Positions 31,918 to 36,114 of a stretch of DNA of 36,114 nucleotides are shown here, one piece after another. Below the pieces are notes generated by a model. That model searched no databases and was not told the origin of the DNA. It saw only the letters and a program-made list of their open reading frames with translations. The DNA comes from Pseudomonas trivialis (GTDB lineage: Bacteria; Pseudomonadota; Gammaproteobacteria; Pseudomonadales; Pseudomonadaceae). Position numbers and translations under genes: made by a program. Positions within the stretch are counted from its first letter, which is position 1. Every line of letters starts with the position of its first letter. The stretch lies in assembly GCF_001439805.1 (NCBI RefSeq), contig NZ_JYLK01000027.1:1-36114 (forward strand). Reading direction: 5' to 3'.

Positions 31918-32919
31918 ATGCAGATTTCGGTAAATGAGTTCCTGACACCCCGCCATATTGATGTGCAGGTTGTCAGTCCAACCCGCGCCAAGATTACTCT
32001 CGAGCCTCTCGAGCGTGGTTTTGGCCACACCCTGGGCAACGCGCTGCGCCGCATCCTGTTGTCCTCAATGCCCGGCTGTGCAGTAGTCGAGGCCGAGATT
32101 GACGGTGTGCTCCACGAGTACAGCGCCATCGAAGGTGTACAGGAAGACGTAATTGAAATCCTGTTGAACCTTAAAGGTCTGGCTATCAAGCTGCACGGCC
32201 GTGACGAAGTTACGCTGACCTTGTCGAAGAAGGGTTCGGGGGTGGTTACCGCTGCCGATATTCAGCTGGATCATGATGTCGAGATCGTTAACCCCGATCA
32301 CGTAATCGCTAACCTGGCGTCTAACGGCGCCCTGAACATGAAGCTCACTGTAGCTCGTGGTCGTGGTTATGAACCGGCCGACTCGCGTCAGAGCGATGAA
32401 GACGAAAGCCGCAGCATCGGTCGCTTGCAGCTTGACTCTTCGTTCAGCCCGGTTCGCCGTATCGCATACGTGGTAGAAAACGCCCGTGTCGAGCAGCGTA
32501 CTAACCTGGACAAGCTGGTTATTGATCTGGAAACCAACGGTACTCTCGATCCTGAAGAGGCTATCCGCCGCGCTGCAACCATTCTGCAACAGCAGTTGGC
32601 TGCGTTCGTCGACCTCAAAGGTGACAGCGAACCAGTGGTAATCGAGCAGGAAGACGAGATCGATCCGATCCTGCTTCGCCCGGTTGACGATCTGGAACTG
32701 ACTGTACGTTCGGCTAACTGCCTTAAGGCGGAAAACATTTACTACATCGGCGACCTGATTCAGCGTACCGAAGTAGAACTGTTGAAGACTCCGAACCTGG
32801 GCAAGAAATCCTTGACTGAAATCAAGGACGTTCTGGCCTCCCGCGGTCTGTCCCTCGGCATGCGCCTCGACAACTGGCCGCCTGCAAGTCTTAAGAAGGA
32901 CGACAAGGCGACTGCCTGA
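31918..32919 (+). CDS. rpoA: DNA-directed RNA polymerase subunit alpha
   Basis: Alpha dimers scaffold polymerase assembly, and the C-terminal domain binds UP elements and activators. The 333-residue length is that of pseudomonads. The N-terminal dimerisation domain covers about 1-235 with LERGFGHTLGNALRRILLSS. A linker follows, and then the C-terminal domain (about 250-320) with the DNA-contact motif RSANCLKAE (R264, N267, C268) and NLGKKSLTEIKDVL. It sits between rpsD and rplQ as in other gammaproteobacteria. Confidence 0.99.
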   Translation: MQISVNEFLTPRHIDVQVVSPTRAKITLEPLERGFGHTLGNALRRILLSSMPGCAVVEAEIDGVLHEYSAIEGVQEDVIEILLNLKGLAIKLHGRDEVTLTLSKKGSGVVTAADIQLDHDVEIVNPDHVIANLASNGALNMKLTVARGRGYEPADSRQSDEDESRSIGRLQLDSSFSPVRRIAYVVENARVEQRTNLDKLVIDLETNGTLDPEEAIRRAATILQQQLAAFVDLKGDSEPVVIEQEDEIDPILLRPVDDLELTVRSANCLKAENIYYIGDLIQRTEVELLKTPNLGKKSLTEIKDVLASRGLSLGMRLDNWPPASLKKDDKATA

Positions 32920-32960
32920 TCGTCGTAATCACCGAACGTGAGTTTGGTAAGGAATGAACC

Positions 32961-33347
32961 ATGCGTCATCGTAAAAGTGGTCGTCACCTGAGCCGTACCA
33001 GCTCGCACCGCAAGGCCATGTTTCAAAACATGGCGGTGTCGCTGTTCGAGCACGAGCTGATCAAAACTACACTGCCGAAAGCTAAAGAACTGCGTCGCGT
33101 TGCTGAGCCGCTGATCACTTTGGCCAAGACAGACAGCCTGGCTAACCGCCGTCTGGCTTTCGACCGTACTCGCTCGAAAGCTATTGTTGGTAAGCTCTTC
33201 AACGACCTGGGCAAGCGTTATGCTACCCGTGAGGGTGGCTACCTGCGCATCCTCAAGTGCGGTTTCCGCGCTGGCGACAACGCGCCTATGGCGTACGTCG
33301 AGTTGGTTGATCGTGCTACTGCCGGCGAAGCTGTAAGCGCCGAGTAA
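32961..33347 (+). CDS. rplQ: 50S ribosomal protein L17
   Basis: L17 is near the tunnel exit. The 128 residues start [20 protein letters not shown] and include [20 protein letters not shown] and [20 protein letters not shown]. It is the last gene of the alpha operon, followed 17 bases later by a terminator. Confidence 0.98.
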
Positions 33348-33364
33348 AACGATAAGCTGTATCG

Positions 33365-33392
33365 AAAAACCGGGCCCAGTGCCCGGTTTTTT
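33365..33392 (+). terminator. Intrinsic terminator of the alpha operon
   Basis: The stem AAAAACCGGGC (33365-33375) / GCCCGGTTTTTT (33381-33392), with loop CCAGT, can act in both directions. It isolates the ribosomal cluster from katA. Confidence 0.94.
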
Positions 33393-33460
33393 GTGGGCGT
33401 AAATAATCTGACTATGCTCAATATGCTGCCGCCTTCACAAGGCAATTCCATTTGTGCGGT

Positions 33461-33489
33461 GTTAGTTATTCTCTATCGAAGTCCATAAT
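33461..33489 (+). promoter_or_regulatory. Candidate OxyR-controlled katA promoter
   Basis: The segment 33462-33476 (TTAGTTATTCTCTAT) matches 8 of the 10 fixed positions of the OxyR half-element ATAGnTnnnAnCTAT. A -10 box CATAAT lies at 33484-33489; the matching -35 position (33461-33466, GTTAGT) is poor and lies inside the OxyR match, as expected for an activator-dependent promoter. The second OxyR half-element is weak. The rest of the 233-base rplQ-katA gap holds no other structure I can support. Confidence 0.45.
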
Positions 33490-33580
33490 TTAATAAATTT
33501 GATGGTGTCATCTCGATGGCCGATACTCCCTCCAAGCCGATTAGCCGGCAGTTCCATGACTGACCTGAGGAAGATTGAGC

Positions 33581-35029
33581 ATGAGCCAGAACAATACTCT
33601 TACTACCGCCAGCGGCGCGCCTGTCGCAGATAACCAGAATTCCCGCTCGGCGGGCCCACGTGGCCCGCTGCTGCTTGATGATTTTCACCTGATCGAGAAG
33701 CTCGCTCACTTCAATCGCGAGAATATTCCTGAGCGTCGCGTCCATGCCAAGGGGTCGGGCGCATACGGCACGTTCACCGTGACGCAGGACATTACTCAAT
33801 ACACCAGCGCCAAGCTTTTCGAATCGATCGGTAAGCAAACGCCTACGTTCCTGCGATTCTCTACCGTAGGTGGCGAGCGTGGTTCGGCGGATACCGAACG
33901 TGATCCGCGTGGTTTTGCGTTGAAGTTTTACACCGAGGAAGGCAACTGGGACATCGTCGGCAACAACACCCCCGTGTTTTTCATCCGGGATCCTCTGAAA
34001 TTCCCGGACTTCATCCACACTCAAAAACGTCTGCCGCAAAGCAACTTGAAAAGCGCCCAGATGATGTGGGACTTCTGGTCGCACTCCCCCGAGGCGCTGC
34101 ACCAGGTCACCATCCTGTTTTCCGACCGTGGCATCCCGGACGGCTACCGTCACATGCACGGCTTCGGCAGCCATACTTACAGCCTGATCAACGCCCGGGG
34201 CGAGCGTCACTGGGTCAAATGGCATTACAAAACCAAACAGGGCATCAAAAACCTGGCGCCGGCTGAGGCTGCTCGCCTGGCGGGTACCGACCCTGATTAC
34301 GCCCAGCGCGACCTGTTTGGCGCGATCGAACGCGGTGACTTCCCGAAATGGCGCGTCTGCATTCAGATCATGACAGAGGCCCAGGCCAACGCTCACTACG
34401 AGAACCCTTTCGACGTCACTAAAACCTGGTCGCAAAAGGAGTTCCCGCTGATTGAAGTTGGCGAGCTGGAACTCAACCGCAACCCACAAAACTACTTCGC
34501 TGAAGTGGAACAGGCCGCCTTTGGTCCAAGCAACATGGTGCCAGGTGTGGGCCTTTCCCCGGACCGCATGCTGCAAGGTCGCGTCTTCGCGTATGCAGAT
34601 GCTCATCGCTACCGTGTCGGCACCAATCACCAACAGTTGCCGGTGAATGCTCCACGCAATCAGGTGAACAGCTATCAGCGTGACGGCTCAATGGCGTTTG
34701 GCAGCAACGGCGGCGCGGCACCCAATTACGAGCCCAACAGCTACGCTGATGCTCCCAAACAAGCGCCGCAGTATGCTGAGCCCGCTTTGGCGCTGAACGG
34801 TACGGCTGATCGCCATGATCACCGCGAGGACACCGATTACTACAGCCACGCCGGTGCATTGTTCCGCTTGATGGATGATGACCAGAAAGCGCTGCTCACC
34901 AATAATATCGCCGGTGCAATGGCGGGGGTTTCAGGTGATGTGGTTCAGCGTCAGTTGCAGCACTTCTACAAGGCAGATCCTGCTTATGGAGAAGCAATCG
35001 CAACCGCACTGGGTGTATCGCTTAACTAA
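33581..35029 (+). CDS. katA: Monofunctional haem catalase KatA (small-subunit, clade 3)
   Basis: KatA converts hydrogen peroxide to water and oxygen and is the main housekeeping catalase of pseudomonads. The 482 residues lack a signal peptide, which separates it from the exported KatB type. The distal haem residues are H55 (ERRVHAKGSGAYG) and N128 (VGNNTPVFFIRD). The proximal Tyr is Y338 in RVFAYADAHRYRVG. The length and absence of a C-terminal flavodoxin-like domain indicate the small-subunit class. ATG 33581 is used; an upstream in-frame TTG (33575) lies too close to the ribosome site GAGG (33567-33570). katA next to a ferritin-type gene is the P. aeruginosa order as well. Confidence 0.97.
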   Translation: MSQNNTLTTASGAPVADNQNSRSAGPRGPLLLDDFHLIEKLAHFNRENIPERRVHAKGSGAYGTFTVTQDITQYTSAKLFESIGKQTPTFLRFSTVGGERGSADTERDPRGFALKFYTEEGNWDIVGNNTPVFFIRDPLKFPDFIHTQKRLPQSNLKSAQMMWDFWSHSPEALHQVTILFSDRGIPDGYRHMHGFGSHTYSLINARGERHWVKWHYKTKQGIKNLAPAEAARLAGTDPDYAQRDLFGAIERGDFPKWRVCIQIMTEAQANAHYENPFDVTKTWSQKEFPLIEVGELELNRNPQNYFAEVEQAAFGPSNMVPGVGLSPDRMLQGRVFAYADAHRYRVGTNHQQLPVNAPRNQVNSYQRDGSMAFGSNGGAAPNYEPNSYADAPKQAPQYAEPALALNGTADRHDHREDTDYYSHAGALFRLMDDDQKALLTNNIAGAMAGVSGDVVQRQLQHFYKADPAYGEAIATALGVSLN

Positions 35030-35046
35030 CTCTAAACGATAAGCAG

Positions 35047-35071
35047 AACCGCCCTCATTTGGGCGGTTTTT
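35047..35071 (+). terminator. Intrinsic terminator after katA
   Basis: AACCGCCC (35047-35054) pairs with GGGCGGTT (35061-35068) around TCATTT, followed by TTT. It lies 17 bases after the katA stop, so the next gene needs its own promoter, which I could not identify with confidence. Confidence 0.92.
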
Positions 35072-35117
35072 GCGTTATTTCAGCCACTTTTTTCAGGATA
35101 TCTTCACTTTTCTGCCG

Positions 35118-35133
35118 TTGGTCCCGTGACCAA
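35118..35133 (+). promoter_or_regulatory. Perfect palindrome upstream of ftnA, possible operator
   Basis: TTGGTC (35118-35123) and GACCAA (35128-35133) form a perfect inverted repeat with a 4-base spacer, 52 bases before the ftnA ATG. It does not resemble a Fur box, and no oligo-T run follows. An operator for a dimeric regulator is possible, but the regulator is unknown. Confidence 0.35.
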
Positions 35134-35184
35134 AACGTCAGCATGGTTCAAACTACAGACTTTCAAGCAGGGAGATGTAGGGCG

Positions 35185-35649
35185 ATGCAAGGTCACCCCG
35201 ACGTAATCGATTACCTCAACACGTTGCTGACGGGCGAACTGGCAGCTCGTGACCAATATTTCATCCACTCGCGCATGTACGAAGACTGGGGCTTTACCGA
35301 GCTCTACGAGCGTATCAATCACGAAATGGAAGAAGAGGCACAGCACGCCGACGCGCTGATGCGCCGCATCCTGATGCTCGAAGGCACGCCACGCATGCGT
35401 CCCGACGACCTGGACGTGGGCACCACGGTGCCTGACATGCTCGCCGCCGACTTGCGCCTTGAGTACAAGGTGCGTGCCGCGCTCTGCAAAGGCATCGAAC
35501 TGTGCGAACAGCACAACGACTACGTCACCCGAGAAATCCTGCGGGTGCAGTTGAATGACACCGAAGAAGATCACACCTACTGGCTCGAAAAGCAGTTGGG
35601 CTTGATCAAACTGATTGGCCTGGAAAACTACCTGCAATCGCAGTTCTGA
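35185..35649 (+). CDS. ftnA: Bacterioferritin-family ferroxidase lacking the haem methionine (FtnA/BfrA)
   Basis: The protein oxidises Fe(II) and stores it as a mineral in a 24-subunit shell. The 154 residues align along their length with E. coli Bfr. The di-iron ligands E18, E51, H54, E93, E127 and H130 are present. The haem-ligating Met52 of Bfr is Ala52 here (MEEEAQHAD), so it should not bind haem at the subunit interface. The P. aeruginosa homologue PA4235, annotated bfrA, was renamed FtnA for this reason (from memory). ATG 35185 gives the family start MQGHPDVIDYLNTLL; longer frames are rejected. Placement after katA links iron storage with peroxide removal. Confidence 0.93.
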   Translation: MQGHPDVIDYLNTLLTGELAARDQYFIHSRMYEDWGFTELYERINHEMEEEAQHADALMRRILMLEGTPRMRPDDLDVGTTVPDMLAADLRLEYKVRAALCKGIELCEQHNDYVTREILRVQLNDTEEDHTYWLEKQLGLIKLIGLENYLQSQF

Positions 35650-35661
35650 TTTCAGACAGTC

Positions 35662-35699
35662 AAAAGCCCCTGACACCGATGAAGTGGCAGGGGCTTTTT
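35662..35699 (+). terminator. Intrinsic terminator after ftnA
   Basis: AAAAGCCCCTG (35662-35672) pairs with CAGGGGCTTTT (35688-35698), with an inner CAC/GTG helix, followed by T. The IS element begins at about 35703, four bases after the T-tract. Confidence 0.93.
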
Positions 35700-35735
35700 A
35701 TTGGTTCTTCACGGAATCCCGGGAAACACAGAAAC

Positions 35736-35798
35736 AAGAACGCCGATTTGATTGATGATGTTCGTGCGAGCAAACACATCTACCAAACCGGCGTTCTT
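35736..35798 (+). repeat. Inverted repeat flanking the transposase start region
   Basis: AAGAACGCCG (35736-35745) is the exact complement of CGGCGTTCTT (35789-35798), which abuts the transposase ATG. The pairing extends by TTTG/CAAA after one mismatch, giving a 15/15-base stem with a loop of about 33 bases. Such a stem would form only in transcripts that start upstream of 35736, for example from the flanking gene. Confidence 0.75.
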
Positions 35799-36114
35799 AT
35801 GCACGATATTAATACTTTCCTTCCCTTTTGGGAGGGTTTTTCTGTCGTCAACATCAAGCCTGATGGTGACGGTCTCCAGATCGATCTCACACCCCACACC
35901 ACCCGCTTCCCTTCCTGCGGAGGGTGCCAAAAAACCTGTTCAACCACTCATGAGTATTGCGAGCGAGTGATTCGTGATCTACCCATTCTCGGTCGTGCGG
36001 TGCGCCTCAGCGTTTTGCTCAGGCGTGTTGGTTGCCGCGACTGTGGCAAACGCATGGAGGCTGTCAGTTGGCTAGACCGCTACGCTCGCATGACGCGCCG
36101 CTTGGCCGAGACGG
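35799..36114 (+). CDS. ISL3-family transposase, N-terminal part (truncated by window end)
   Basis: The frame from ATG 35799 stays open for 105 codons to the window edge. It starts MHDINTFLPFWEGFSVVNIK and shows the N-terminal zinc finger of ISL3 transposases: C40-G-G-C43 and C79-R-D-C82, with the conserved IRDLPILGRAVRLSVLLRRV between. The helix-turn-helix region begins at about 92. The catalytic DDE part would lie outside. No clear Shine-Dalgarno sequence precedes the ATG. Nothing seen suggests it is broken, but most of the gene is missing from view. Confidence 0.88.
   Translation, partial: MHDINTFLPFWEGFSVVNIKPDGDGLQIDLTPHTTRFPSCGGCQKTCSTTHEYCERVIRDLPILGRAVRLSVLLRRVGCRDCGKRMEAVSWLDRYARMTRRLAET

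Larger units (their letters stand above)
35703..36114 (+). mobile_element. ISL3-family insertion sequence, left end (runs off window)
   Basis: An ISL3-type transposase begins 96 bases inside a sequence that starts GGTTCTTCACGGAATCCCGG, which I take as the left inverted repeat because ISL3 elements typically begin with GG. The family makes 8-bp target duplications; the candidate here is TTTTTATT (35695-35702). The right end is outside the window, so neither repeat nor duplication could be confirmed. Confidence 0.75.

Noticed and set aside
35752..35970. Short plus-strand ORF in the IS region (72 residues)
   Set aside because: It overlaps the transposase in another frame. The frame from 35799 has the conserved ISL3 zinc-finger pattern and continues to the window end, so it is the real gene.

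Overview
The window is core chromosome of a fluorescent-type Pseudomonas (roughly 55% G+C). The evidence is the gene order (rRNA operon end, birA, coaX, SPOR-domain gene, four tRNAs, secE-nusG, the L11/L1/L10/L12-rpoBC block, str, S10-spc-alpha, then katA and a bacterioferritin-family gene) and protein sequences that match what I recall of pseudomonad BirA, CoaX, RpoB, RpoC, KatA and BfrA/FtnA. A complete tuf gene is present only in the str operon; the thrT-trpT gap, which holds tufB in P. aeruginosa, has no gene. This suggests a lineage such as the P. fluorescens group, but the species cannot be fixed from here.

Layout: (1) 1-110, 3' part of a 5S rRNA and the rRNA operon terminator. (2) 231-2383, birA-coaX-SPOR protein, overlapping or abutting. 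(3) 2526-3048, tRNA-Tyr(GTA), tRNA-Gly(TCC), tRNA-Thr(GGT), a terminator and new promoter, then tRNA-Trp(CCA) leading into secE-nusG. (4) 4123-14950, rplKA, rplJL and rpoBC, with an L1-type leader candidate, an L10 leader and an rplL-rpoB attenuator. (5) 15047-19550, str operon (rpsL, rpsG, fusA, tuf) with its own promoter, a UUCG-loop attenuator and a strong terminator. (6) 19556-33392, the S10-spc-alpha supercluster of 27 ribosomal protein genes plus secY and rpoA, split by terminator/promoter pairs after rpsN and after rpmJ. (7) 33581-35649, katA and the non-haem bacterioferritin homologue ftnA/bfrA. (8) 35703-36114, the left end of an ISL3-family insertion sequence that runs off the window.

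Every gene is on the + strand. Together they build the ribosome (about half of the large- and small-subunit proteins), RNA polymerase alpha/beta/beta', elongation factors Tu and G, NusG, and the SecYE translocon. The end of the window is a peroxide and iron detoxification pair. No gene-free stretch exceeds 300 bases; the longest (14951-15166, 33348-33580, 5250-5448) hold regulatory structures described below.

I see no unknown multi-gene system here. The novelty is in RNA and promoter architecture: a structured leader before rpsH with two oligo-T hairpins, a transcription boundary inside spc at rpsN/rpsH, -35 boxes embedded in terminator tails, a candidate OxyR site at katA, and an IS inserted exactly at a terminator T-tract. 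Structures were read by eye, not computed.
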